A stretch of 64,000 nucleotides of DNA, taken from assembly GCF_009708175.1 (NCBI RefSeq), contig NZ_WMBB01000007.1, positions 408,479 through 472,478 of the forward strand. The letters are read 5' to 3'. Source of the stretch: Nocardia aurantiaca. GTDB lineage: Bacteria; Actinomycetota; Actinomycetes; Mycobacteriales; Mycobacteriaceae. Below are positions 7,360-15,826 of the stretch, piece after piece. Under the pieces are notes generated by a model. The model made no database searches and was not told the DNA's origin. It saw nothing but the letters and a program-made list of their open reading frames with translations. Within the stretch, counting starts at the first letter, position 1. The number at the start of each line of letters is the position of its first letter. The position numbers and the translations under genes are program-made.

Positions 7360-10300
7360 GACTGCTCGCTCTCTCGCAGATGGGGTTGCTGGCCGCCGCT
7401 GGCCAGCAGGTCGCGGGCTTCGTCCAGGGGCAGGTCGGCATCGAGATAACCCGCCAGCCGCAGCCAGTCGTAGCCGAGGGTGAGGGTGCGCTGCCATTGC
7501 TCGCGGGAGTCGAACGAGGCCGGAAACTCCTGGGCCACCCCGGCATCCGCGGCCAGACGGCGCACCCGGGCCACGACACCGTCGACAATGGCGAGATCGC
7601 CGAGCGCGTCGCCACCGTCGCGTAGCGTTCGCGAAAATCGCACACGCTCAGCCGATTTCAGCGCCTTGATCAGCTCGTCCCGCTCGGGCGCGGGTGCCGG
7701 CAGCAGTCGGGCGACGGTACCGGCAGGATCCACGTCGGCGGGCAGCGGATGAATGCCGAACGCGCTCAACAGCACTCGCACACTCATAGCGATAAGGCGG
7801 TGCGCGGCGATATCGGCGACATCCCCCTGCGCGTCCTTGACGGCCCCCACCAGATCCTCGCGGGCATTCTCCAACACCACGTTGGACCACACCAGGTTCA
7901 ACCCCGCGCCGATGAACCGCCGCGCGGGCAACGGCGACAGCGTGGCGATACCCTCGCCCCGCGCGGCCCCCGTCAGTCCCATTGCGGGCGTGGTCACCAC
8001 CGCCACCGGCGTATACGGCTCCACCGGCCCGCACATGGCCAGCGCCGGTGCGAGCACTTCCCCACCGCGCCACTGCAATCCGACGAAGCCCAGCCGCACG
8101 AACTCGGCCAGCTCCGCGCCGATGGGCTGCGGTGACCGCGCCATGATGTCCCGGATCGACTGCCGGAACACCACCGACCGCCACGCCCGAGCACCGGCCT
8201 CGGACAGCACGAAAACCTCACTGTCGGAACGCAACACATGCAGCCGCCCGGCCAACGGCCAGGTGGTGACGGCCGGCCGGCGGGTGAGGATCAGCGCGTG
8301 CGGATCATCGGCGATGCCCTCCACCCCGAGCTCCGCGGCCAGCGCCAGCATCGCGGCCCACCGCGCCGCGCCGCTGTCCTGTGGACGCGGGTCCGGCGCC
8401 ACGGCGGCCGTCGTGGCGCCGCCGTCGGACTCCCGGTCGAGTGCGCGGTAGCGATCGATCAGCGCGTGCGGGGCGGATCGGGCGAGCTGCTGTGGCAGCC
8501 ATTTGGTTTCGAGGTAGGTCTCGCCGCGGCGGGCCAGCCACGCCTTCATGGCTTGCCGGAGGCCGTCCTCCGCCCATGCGCCGGCTTCGGTGTGAACTCC
8601 GAAGGCGCGCAGAGCGACCGCGTAGCGCAGTGCGTGGCGGGCGCGGGCGGTCCACCACTTCGAGACGAGGCCGGTGAAGGCGTCGTGGGGCAGGATTGCG
8701 CGCAGTTCGTCGAGGTCCACCGCGCCGGGGCGGACGACCGTACCGCGCAGGAAGCGCTGACAGCGGTTCAGGACATCCTCGTCGGGGTCGGTCGCCGCTC
8801 GTTCGAGCTGGCGGCGGAGCTGGGCGACCGAGCGGGTGCGGACCTCCACGCGGCGACCGTCGAGGAACAGGACCGTCGGGAGGGTGGGCAATTCGTCCGA
8901 GCCGGGAGCCACGACCAGGAAGTCGATGTCGGAGCCCGCATTGCCGAAACCTTCCGCGAGGGAGCCCTCGAAAAGGATCGCCGCGTCCTCGGGGACCGAG
9001 ACCGAGCACAGGGCTGCGTCCAGGAGCTGTCGCAGCCTCGTCATGGGCGTACCCGGTTGCGGGGCTGCCCTTTCCGGCTGTGGACGCTCTGGCCCGGGCT
9101 GGTTCGGCGTGGGCTCCTCTTGCTGACGGGGGGCGGGCGCACCGGGCGCGGCCTCGGCCTCGTGCAGCACGGCACCCACGAGGGATCCGTCGCGCAGCAA
9201 CTGCCACATGTGGCGGCGGCGGGGTTTGCCGCTGGAGGTGCGGCGGATCAGACCGCGCGGCCCGGTGACGATATGGACCGTCTGGGCGGGGCCGAGGTGG
9301 CCGCGAATGATGGCCCGGGCCTCGGCGATCCAGTCACCGGGTGGGGTTTCGGCGAAGAGGGCGACGCCCTGGAGTCCCGCCTCGACGATGCCGACGGCGG
9401 CGAGCTTGCCCTTGGTGAGCCCGGTTTCCTGGGCGACCCGGGATTCGATGTCCTCCATGAAGACCGACCGGCCGCGCACCTTGAGGCTAGTACCCATGCG
9501 GCCGAGAACGAATACCTCTCCCCGGTAGAGGAATCCGGCGTCACCGGAGTACAGGCGGCCGTTCTCGATGCGGGTGGACGAGGCGGCGGTCGGCACGCCG
9601 GAGTAGCCCAGGGCCACCGAGTCCCCGGTCACGACCATCTCGCCCAGGACGCCGTCGGGCAGTTCCCGGCCGTCGTCGTCGACCACGGTCACCGTGGATT
9701 CGGGGGTGGAGAAGCCGAGCCCGGTGATCCAGCCCGAACCCGCCACCCGGTGGGTGTCGTCGACCCTGGCCTCCTCGAGCACCGGAACCCGTTCTCCGAA
9801 GCGCAGATTCGGATTGTCCAGCCGCAGCGCCGTGATGGGCCGCCGGGTGGGTGAGGAGGTCACCATCAGCGTCGCCTCGGCCAAGCCGTAGGCCAGGGTG
9901 AACGCGCCCATCGAGAAGCCTCGCGGCCCGGTCAGATTCGCGAAGGACTGGAGGTCGGCTACCTCGACCGGCTCGGAGCCGATGGCCAGGGTCCGCCACC
10001 CCGACAGGTCCAGGTCGGCGATGTCCTCGGGCCGGACCCGGTGCGCCACGTAGCCGAGCGCGAAGGACGGCGAGGGCGCGTGCTGGGCGTGGGTCATGGC
10101 CCGTAGCCAGCGGATCGGATCGCGCACGAACTGGTCCGGGCGCATGAGGTACAGGTCCGCCTGGTTCGTGACACCCTGCAGGAACGCGCCCACCAGCCCC
10201 ATATCGTGGTACAGCGGCAGCCAGGACACCATGGACTCGCCCGGCCGCCAGTCGATCAGGCGGGTGATCATGGCGATGTTGTTGGCCAGGTTGTGCCAGC

Positions 10301-10844
10301 TCACCCGCACTCCGCGCGGTGCGCCCGAGGAACCCGACGTGAACTGGAGCAGCGCCACTTCAGACGCCTCGGCGAGCTCCCGCGTCACGGGGGCGGCGGG
10401 CAGCGCGGCGGCGTCGACGACCACCGGTTCGTCGGTGCGACCGGCCGCGACGCAGGCGTTGCGCACGAAGGTCTCGAATTCCGGGGAGGTGACCACCAGC
10501 CGGGGCGCCGCCTGCTCCACGATGCCCGCGATATGCGCCACGATCTGGTCCAGGTCACCGAACATGGGCGGCGCGACCGGCGTGAACACCCCGCCGCACG
10601 CCCACACCGCGTAAAAGGCCGCCACACACGGGAATCCGGTCGGCATGATGACGCACGCGCCCTCGCCGCCGCCGAGCCCGTTGGCGCGCAGCAGTTCCGC
10701 GATCGACCACACCTGGTCGGCCAGGTCCCGGTAACTGCGATACTCCCAGCCGTCGGCTTCGTCGGCGAGATGCAGCCCCGTGTCGGCAGAGGGCTCGAGC
10801 AGCCAGGCGCGCACGGCCGCTTCGTCGTTCACGTGGTCGATCAC
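7356..10844 (-). CDS. Fatty-acyl-AMP ligase fused to a nucleotidyltransferase domain and an uncharacterised C-terminal region
   Basis: This 1162-residue fusion starts at GTG 10844 with AAGGAG five bases upstream. Residues 1 to about 560 are a FAAL-like adenylating enzyme: LLQFTSGSSGAPRGV (phosphate loop), SWLPLYHDMGL, YGLAEATL, YSGDAGFL and RRTSSGKPRRR with the C-terminal catalytic lysine near residue 540. A Pro/Glu-rich linker follows. Near residue 625 comes FEGSLAEGFGNAGSDIDFLVV, the GS-x10-SDxD signature of minimal nucleotidyltransferases. Helical stretches follow. A segment with EVFVLSEAGARAWRSVV and a predicted winged-helix feel (weakly PqqD-like) precedes a helix-rich C-terminus without a known signature. 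The ACP gene follows with a 4-bp overlap, so acyl-AMP to acyl-ACP transfer is likely. The nucleotidyltransferase role is unknown. Confidence 0.85.
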   Translation of the reverse strand: MIDHVNDEAAVRAWLLEPSADTGLHLADEADGWEYRSYRDLADQVWSIAELLRANGLGGGEGACVIMPTGFPCVAAFYAVWACGGVFTPVAPPMFGDLDQIVAHIAGIVEQAAPRLVVTSPEFETFVRNACVAAGRTDEPVVVDAAALPAAPVTRELAEASEVALLQFTSGSSGAPRGVRVSWHNLANNIAMITRLIDWRPGESMVSWLPLYHDMGLVGAFLQGVTNQADLYLMRPDQFVRDPIRWLRAMTHAQHAPSPSFALGYVAHRVRPEDIADLDLSGWRTLAIGSEPVEVADLQSFANLTGPRGFSMGAFTLAYGLAEATLMVTSSPTRRPITALRLDNPNLRFGERVPVLEEARVDDTHRVAGSGWITGLGFSTPESTVTVVDDDGRELPDGVLGEMVVTGDSVALGYSGVPTAASSTRIENGRLYSGDAGFLYRGEVFVLGRMGTSLKVRGRSVFMEDIESRVAQETGLTKGKLAAVGIVEAGLQGVALFAETPPGDWIAEARAIIRGHLGPAQTVHIVTGPRGLIRRTSSGKPRRRHMWQLLRDGSLVGAVLHEAEAAPGAPAPRQQEEPTPNQPGPERPQPERAAPQPGTPMTRLRQLLDAALCSVSVPEDAAILFEGSLAEGFGNAGSDIDFLVVAPGSDELPTLPTVLFLDGRRVEVRTRSVAQLRRQLERAATDPDEDVLNRCQRFLRGTVVRPGAVDLDELRAILPHDAFTGLVSKWWTARARHALRYAVALRAFGVHTEAGAWAEDGLRQAMKAWLARRGETYLETKWLPQQLARSAPHALIDRYRALDRESDGGATTAAVAPDPRPQDSGAARWAAMLALAAELGVEGIADDPHALILTRRPAVTTWPLAGRLHVLRSDSEVFVLSEAGARAWRSVVFRQSIRDIMARSPQPIGAELAEFVRLGFVGLQWRGGEVLAPALAMCGPVEPYTPVAVVTTPAMGLTGAARGEGIATLSPLPARRFIGAGLNLVWSNVVLENAREDLVGAVKDAQGDVADIAAHRLIAMSVRVLLSAFGIHPLPADVDPAGTVARLLPAPAPERDELIKALKSAERVRFSRTLRDGGDALGDLAIVDGVVARVRRLAADAGVAQEFPASFDSREQWQRTLTLGYDWLRLAGYLDADLPLDEARDLLASGGQQPHLRESEQS

Positions 10845-13585
10845 TGTTCTCCTTCGGGAAGCACGGTGACGGTGCCGGCGGCCCCATCGACTCGGATGCG
10901 CATGCCGCTGCGCAGCTGGCGGGTGACCCCGGGCAGCTGGACCACGGTGGGCACGCCCAGTTCGCGCGCCACGATGGCCACGTGGGTGAGCGGGCTGCCA
11001 CGCTCGATGACCAGCGCCGACGCCGAGGGCAGCGCGGCCACCCAGCCGGGGTCGGTGCGGTAGGCGATGAGGATGCCGCCCGCCACGTCGCGGGGCTCGT
11101 CCACGATTACCGCGGCGCCCTCGGCAATGCCCGCCGCCGAAGGGGTTCCGGTCAGCACCGTGCCGGGGGTGGCGGCGGCCGTCGCGGTGACGGGCACCCA
11201 GCCCTGTTCGGCCAGTTCGGCATTGCCCATCCGGGGTCCGACGGTGCGGAAGCGCGCCGGAGCGACGAGTGAGGAGTCCTTGGCGCGCAGTGACTTTCGC
11301 AGCGACACCACCTCGCGCAGCAGCTGTGTGTCCGCGCCCTCGTAGCAGCCGCGCAATTCCTCGACGGTCAGCTGGAACACATCGTCGAATTCGTCGATGA
11401 CGCCCCGCGCCGCCAGATCCCGGCCCATCACCCGGATCATGCGCTTGACCATGCCGAAGGCCCGGGTGCGGCAGAAGCGCAGCCGCTCCCGGTGGGCGGC
11501 GCACCGGGACACCTTGGCGCGCAGGCGTTCATAGAGACGTCGCCGCACGCCATGGCCGAGGTGCTCGTCCAGGTAGGCGTCGGCTTGCTCGCCGCGGCCG
11601 GCGGCCACGGTGTCGCCGACGCGGCCGACGGCGCTGCGCAACATGACGAACAGGTTCGCCGGGTTCTCCCGCAGGTCGGGCGTTTCCAGCTTGAGCTCGT
11701 CGAGGCTGCGGTAGCCGTAACGGTCCAGGTAGTCGTCGAGCGCGGCCAGGAACTCGGTCCGGCCGGCGATCCGCAGCGTCTCGTGAATCTCCTCCGGCGC
11801 GGTCGTATTGACGAGTTCGTTCAGCTCGGAATCGGCCCGCACCACCCGCGCGAGCTCGGTCATGGCGCGCGCCGGTTCGGCCGATTCGACATCCGCGCCC
11901 GGTCCGACCACCGCGTAGAGGAACCACTCCGGCGCCTTGGGCAGCACCAGCTTGGTGAGCACGAACATCAGGCCGGTCAAGGTCAGCAGGATGGCGTCGA
12001 GCACCATGAGCGGGCCCCACCACTCCACCAGGTCGCGTTCCACCGTGCGATAGGAGCGATATGCCTGCTCGCCGGTGAGCTCGGTGTAGTCCACCGCGTC
12101 GTATTCGTCGTAGACGCGATAGAAGTCGGCCATGAACCGTTCGACCATGTCGTCGATGCCGAACAGCCTTCGCGCGTAGATCACCGTGGTGCGCGCCCGC
12201 GACCACAGCCGGGCGGCCGGACTGTCGAATTCGAAGGGGCGCAGGGTCTTGGCGATGTCCGTCGCCAACGGTTCCGCTACTCCGAGCGCGGCCTCGAGCA
12301 CCCGCCGGTTGAGCGGGTAGCCGGGCGCGATGCCGACCATGCGATACCAGTGCAGCAGGTTGTAGTAGACGCGGCCGTGAAAACTGCCCAGCAGCACCGG
12401 AGTCCACGCGTCGGTCTGCCGCAGCTGCTGCGCCGGCACGCCCAGTGATGCCGCGTAACCGCGGTACACCCGACCGTAGATATCGGCGGCGGTGGTGTAG
12501 GTCAGCGGAGAGGTGATCCCGCTGAAGCTCTCGATGATGTTGGAGTTGTCCCAGATGCGCAGGTCCGCGGGACCCACCCGCTCGCCCGCGCCCCGCAGCT
12601 CGACCTGGCGCGCGGAGAGCGCCGATGCCGTCGCGGTCACCGGCCGGGTCTGCAACAGCCACACACCGGTGTCGTCTATGGCCCATTCGATGTCCTGCGG
12701 TGCGCCACAGGATATTTCGATCTTCCTGGCGGTCTCCGCGAGCTCCGCGATCTCGGCATCGCTCAGTACCCGCGCACCCCGGCGATCCGCCTCGACCGCG
12801 ACGGTCACGCAGCCCTGGCCCTCGACCGGCTCGAATCGAATATCCTTGTCACCCAGCGTGATATCCAGCAGCACACCGGTGTCCTTGTCCAGGATCATCG
12901 AGTCGGCGTCGACCGTGCCGGACACCAGCCCCTCCCCCAGCCCGTAGACGGCGCTGATCACCAGCTCGTCGTCCGCGCCGGTCATCGGATTCCGCGTGAA
13001 GATCACTCCACTGGATCGCGGGACGATCAGTTTCTGCAACACCACCGCCGGTGTGAACGCGCGAGACAGCCCGTGCGCGAACGCATATCGCACCGCTCGC
13101 TCCGAGAACGCCGATACCCAGCAGTCCCGGACCCGCGCGCCGATCGCCTCGATGCCGCGCACGTTAAGGTGGCTGTCGAACTGCCCGGCGAAGGAATGCT
13201 CCGCGCCGTCCTCGGCCGACATGGACGACCGCACCGCGATCGGTCCCGGCCCCAAGCGCTCCCATGCCCGCGCGATCACCTCGACCGCCGCCGCGGGCAC
13301 TTCCGCCGCCGCCAGCGCCGCACGCAATTCGGCGGCCCGCGCGACCGCGGCCTCCACTTCTCCGAGCTCGGCGAACTCCCCGACCGCCGCCATGAGGCCC
13401 GCCGCCTTCGCGAACCCGTCGAATACCTCCGTTCCGAGTGCCACCCACTCCGGCACCCGCACCCCCACATCCCCCAGCGCGGACAGCCCCCGCGCCTTCC
13501 CACCCCCATACGCGGCGATTTCCACCGAATCCGACCAAGGGCCGAGCAACCGCACAACCTCTCCCATCCCCCTGAGGCCAGTCAC
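10841..13585 (-). CDS. PEP-synthase/PPDK-like phosphotransferase (swivelling-histidine type)
   Basis: A 914-residue protein from GTG 13585; ATG 13567 is an alternative, and neither has a convincing ribosome site. The N-terminal third is an ATP-grasp-like pyruvate/PEP-dikinase nucleotide-binding domain: AAYGGGKARGLSALGD, IAVRSSMSAEDGAEHSFAGQ, FTRNPMTGADDE and VWLLQTRPVT. A long central region includes a very hydrophobic stretch (LDAILLTLTGLMFVLTKLVL). The C-terminus has the phosphohistidine domain ERGSPLTHVAIVARELGVP with His868. This layout is shared by PEP synthase, PPDK and rifampin phosphotransferase (Rph). Central PEP metabolism is unlikely in an operon like this, so ATP-dependent phosphorylation of a lipid or other small molecule, Rph-style, is my inference. 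It is the first gene of the operon. Confidence 0.8.
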   Translation of the reverse strand: MTGLRGMGEVVRLLGPWSDSVEIAAYGGGKARGLSALGDVGVRVPEWVALGTEVFDGFAKAAGLMAAVGEFAELGEVEAAVARAAELRAALAAAEVPAAAVEVIARAWERLGPGPIAVRSSMSAEDGAEHSFAGQFDSHLNVRGIEAIGARVRDCWVSAFSERAVRYAFAHGLSRAFTPAVVLQKLIVPRSSGVIFTRNPMTGADDELVISAVYGLGEGLVSGTVDADSMILDKDTGVLLDITLGDKDIRFEPVEGQGCVTVAVEADRRGARVLSDAEIAELAETARKIEISCGAPQDIEWAIDDTGVWLLQTRPVTATASALSARQVELRGAGERVGPADLRIWDNSNIIESFSGITSPLTYTTAADIYGRVYRGYAASLGVPAQQLRQTDAWTPVLLGSFHGRVYYNLLHWYRMVGIAPGYPLNRRVLEAALGVAEPLATDIAKTLRPFEFDSPAARLWSRARTTVIYARRLFGIDDMVERFMADFYRVYDEYDAVDYTELTGEQAYRSYRTVERDLVEWWGPLMVLDAILLTLTGLMFVLTKLVLPKAPEWFLYAVVGPGADVESAEPARAMTELARVVRADSELNELVNTTAPEEIHETLRIAGRTEFLAALDDYLDRYGYRSLDELKLETPDLRENPANLFVMLRSAVGRVGDTVAAGRGEQADAYLDEHLGHGVRRRLYERLRAKVSRCAAHRERLRFCRTRAFGMVKRMIRVMGRDLAARGVIDEFDDVFQLTVEELRGCYEGADTQLLREVVSLRKSLRAKDSSLVAPARFRTVGPRMGNAELAEQGWVPVTATAAATPGTVLTGTPSAAGIAEGAAVIVDEPRDVAGGILIAYRTDPGWVAALPSASALVIERGSPLTHVAIVARELGVPTVVQLPGVTRQLRSGMRIRVDGAAGTVTVLPEGEQ

Positions 13586-13608
13586 ACCACAGCGGACGCC
13601 GAAGCAAG

Positions 13609-13647
13609 ATCAGGGGTTCTACTCTGAGTAGTCCGCGTTTCAAACGC
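13609..13647 (-). promoter_or_regulatory. Putative promoter and palindromic operators of the 13585-2472 operon
   Basis: On the minus strand TTGAAA (13643-13638), a 16-base spacer and TAGAAC (13621-13616) form a plausible -35/-10 pair. Transcription would start near 13609, about 24 bases before GTG 13585. Two perfect 6-1-6 palindromes coincide with it: GCGTTTCAAACGC at 13635-13647 over the -35, and CTACTCTGAGTAG at 13619-13631 over the -10. This suggests repressor control. The regulator is not identified. Confidence 0.45.
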
Positions 13648-13780
13648 GCACCAGCCCAAGCTTCTTGGGTCTGCCTCACCCCGGGTTCGTCGGCCACCAT
13701 TGCCCGCCGAAACCCACGGCATGCGATTCGCACAGCGAGTGTGGCAACGCACGACGTGGGGATGTCGCCGTCCGCTCCGC

Positions 13781-14923
13781 CTACTCGGGCGGCTCCCAAC
13801 TCAGCACCGGGTCCAGTCCGCGCAGCATGGCCGAGCTCGGCGAGAGCCTGATCATGGTGTCGCGCAACGCCGTTGCGGCCGGATGTGACCATTGCGCCAC
13901 CGCACCGATCACCCGGGATCGGCGCGCGATCGCGGTGGTGCGGCCGCGCCGCAGGCGGTCATAGGCGTTCAGCGCCTCGGGAACAGGGTGCCGCTCCAGC
14001 ACGGCGGCGAGGGTGACCGCGTCCTCGAGGGCCTGGTTGGCGCCCTGACCGAGATTCGGGGTCATGGCGTGGGCGGCATCGCCGAGCAGGGCGACCCGGC
14101 CGCGGACCAGCGAAGTCAAGGACGGCAGATCGTAGATGTCGTGGTGCAGGACGGTCGCCGGATCAACCCGGGCCAGGGCCGCCGGAATGGGCGCGGGCCA
14201 GCCACCGAACCGCCGGCGCACCTCGTCGAATTCCCCGCCCGGATAACGTCGCCCCTCCGGCGCGTCGGCGACCCCGAACAGGTAGGCGCACCCGTCGGGG
14301 AGCGGGACCACACCGAAACGCTCTCCGCGCCCCCAGGTTTCGCTGCCGCTCGGCGCGAAATCCAAAGGACCGGTGATCATCCGCCATGCGGTGTAACCGG
14401 CATACCGCGGTCCGCGCGCATCCGGCCACAGCGCCTCCCGGACCACGCTGCGAATGCCGTCCGCACCGACGACCAGGTCGGCCTCGCACACGCCCGTGAT
14501 GTGGGTGACCTCGACGGTGTCCTCGAGATTCCCGATGCCGGTCACGGCGACGCCCGACCGCACGACGCCGTCGGGCAACGCACCGGCGAGGATCGAGAAC
14601 AGGTCCGTCCGCCGCACGGCGACGAGGGGACCGTATCGGCGCTCGAGCTCGCCGGTGTCGGTCTTCGACAACCATCGCCCGGCTCTATCCCGAATGCCGC
14701 CCTCGATCTCCACGACCCCCGCCCCGCGCACGGCGTCACCCACACCGAGCGCATCCAGTGCGCGAAGGCCGTTGGCCCACAGTGAGATACCGGAGCCGCT
14801 CTCCCCGACCTCGGCCGCCCGCTCCAGCACCTCGACCCGCCACCCGCGCCGGGTCAGGGCGATGGCGGCGGCCAGCCCGCCGATGCCGCCACCGACCACG
14901 ATCGCATTCTCGGACTTGCCCAT
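13781..14923 (-). CDS. FAD-dependent aromatic-type monooxygenase
   Basis: A 380-residue PHBH-fold flavoprotein. The FAD motif VVGGGIGGLAAAIALTRRGW opens the protein. VVGADGIRSVVREAL carries the DG motif and VALLGDAAHAMTPNLGQGAN the GD motif near residue 285. These are the three fingerprints of class A flavin monooxygenases, which hydroxylate aromatic or polyketide substrates with NAD(P)H and O2. ATG 14923 is chosen because longer in-frame starts would run into the operator sequences between it and the divergent tetR gene. It sits downstream of, but is separately controlled from, the PPDK-like operon. Being beside its own TetR suggests induction by a substrate or toxic compound; resistance by hydroxylation is one possibility. 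Confidence 0.9.
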   Translation of the reverse strand: MGKSENAIVVGGGIGGLAAAIALTRRGWRVEVLERAAEVGESGSGISLWANGLRALDALGVGDAVRGAGVVEIEGGIRDRAGRWLSKTDTGELERRYGPLVAVRRTDLFSILAGALPDGVVRSGVAVTGIGNLEDTVEVTHITGVCEADLVVGADGIRSVVREALWPDARGPRYAGYTAWRMITGPLDFAPSGSETWGRGERFGVVPLPDGCAYLFGVADAPEGRRYPGGEFDEVRRRFGGWPAPIPAALARVDPATVLHHDIYDLPSLTSLVRGRVALLGDAAHAMTPNLGQGANQALEDAVTLAAVLERHPVPEALNAYDRLRRGRTTAIARRSRVIGAVAQWSHPAATALRDTMIRLSPSSAMLRGLDPVLSWEPPE

Positions 14924-14933
14924 CACGGCCTCC

Positions 14934-14970
14934 ACTACAGCTGTAGTTACCATTCGACTACAGTTGTAGT
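14934..14970. promoter_or_regulatory. Two TetR-type operators
   Basis: ACTACAGCTGTAGT (14934-14947) is a perfect 14-bp palindrome. ACTACAGTTGTAGT (14957-14970) repeats it with only the central two bases off symmetry. Their start points are 23 bp apart, in the 72-bp gap between the divergent monooxygenase and tetR genes. This is the standard layout for a TetR repressor that controls itself and its neighbour. Confidence 0.8.
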
Positions 14971-14995
14971 CCCACGGGCCGATGAAAGGGAAGCC

Positions 14996-15562
14996 ATGGT
15001 GACCGACAACGCAGATCGCCGCATCCGGCTGGCCGACGCCGCGATCGACACGCTGGCCGAGGCCGGGATGCGCGGCCTCACGCACCGCGCCGTCGACCAG
15101 GCGGCGGGTCTGCCGGAGGGCTCCTGCTCCAACCACTTCCGCACCCGCGAGTCACTGCTCGAGGCCGCGGTCGACCGGCTCGCCGACCGCGACGCCATCG
15201 AACTGGCTCTGCGTCCGCCCGATGCCACCGACCCCGACGAGGTGGCCCGCCTGCTCACCGACCTGGTGACCAAGTGGACCACCGTCGACCGCACCCGCAT
15301 GCTCGCCCGCTACGAGCTCGCCCTGGAATCGACGCGCCGCCCCAAACTCCGCAGGGCCCTGCGCGACAGTGGCCTCCGCTTCCGCGCCATGGCCGCCGAC
15401 CTGCTCGCGGGCCTCGGCGCCGACGAGCCACAGGTCCGCGCACACGCCTTCATCGCCTGCCTGGACGGCCTCATCTTCGACCGTCTGGCGGGCGCGGGGG
15501 AACCGGACACCCAGCAGATCTACGAGGCGTTGCGAATCCTGTTGCGCGGCTATCTGTCCTGA
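14996..15562 (+). CDS. TetR-family transcriptional repressor
   Basis: A 188-residue protein, normal for TetR. The N-terminal HTH is visible as RLADAAIDTLAEAGMRGLTH, then RAVDQAAGLPEGSCSNHFRT and RESLLEAAVDRL. The ligand-binding C-terminal half is all-helical. ATG 14996 has GAAAGGGAAG just upstream. The gene diverges from the flavin monooxygenase across two matching palindromes, so it very likely represses both. No gamma-butyrolactone-receptor features are evident, so I do not link it to the AfsA-like protein. Confidence 0.92.
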   Translation: MVTDNADRRIRLADAAIDTLAEAGMRGLTHRAVDQAAGLPEGSCSNHFRTRESLLEAAVDRLADRDAIELALRPPDATDPDEVARLLTDLVTKWTTVDRTRMLARYELALESTRRPKLRRALRDSGLRFRAMAADLLAGLGADEPQVRAHAFIACLDGLIFDRLAGAGEPDTQQIYEALRILLRGYLS

Positions 15563-15826
15563 TCCGCCGCACCGACGGCGAGCGAGGAAGCGGGCCGCGC
15601 CGCCGGCCTCGAATCGTGGCACGGCGGCGTTGGCGTACAGGGATCTCTCGGTGGAGGCGAGGCATCGAGGGCGAGGCCCGATTCGCGGTTCACGGACGCG
15701 TCGTCCCACTGGAGGAGGAACTCGACCGCAACGGTCATTCGCCGCGCCGCCTCGGCCAGGGTCTCCCGATCAGCCCACCGAAAATCGGCAGCGGTGATCC
15801 GAGGTCGGACTGCCTGTCCGAACGAG

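Noticed and set aside
13781..14923. Flavin monooxygenase as rifampicin monooxygenase
   Set aside because: At 380 residues it is much shorter than Rox (about 470) and lacks its C-terminal extension.
14996..15562. TetR as the gamma-butyrolactone receptor paired with the AfsA-like gene
   Set aside because: It diverges from and shares operators with the monooxygenase gene, and is 10 kb from the AfsA-like gene; the gene order gives no support.
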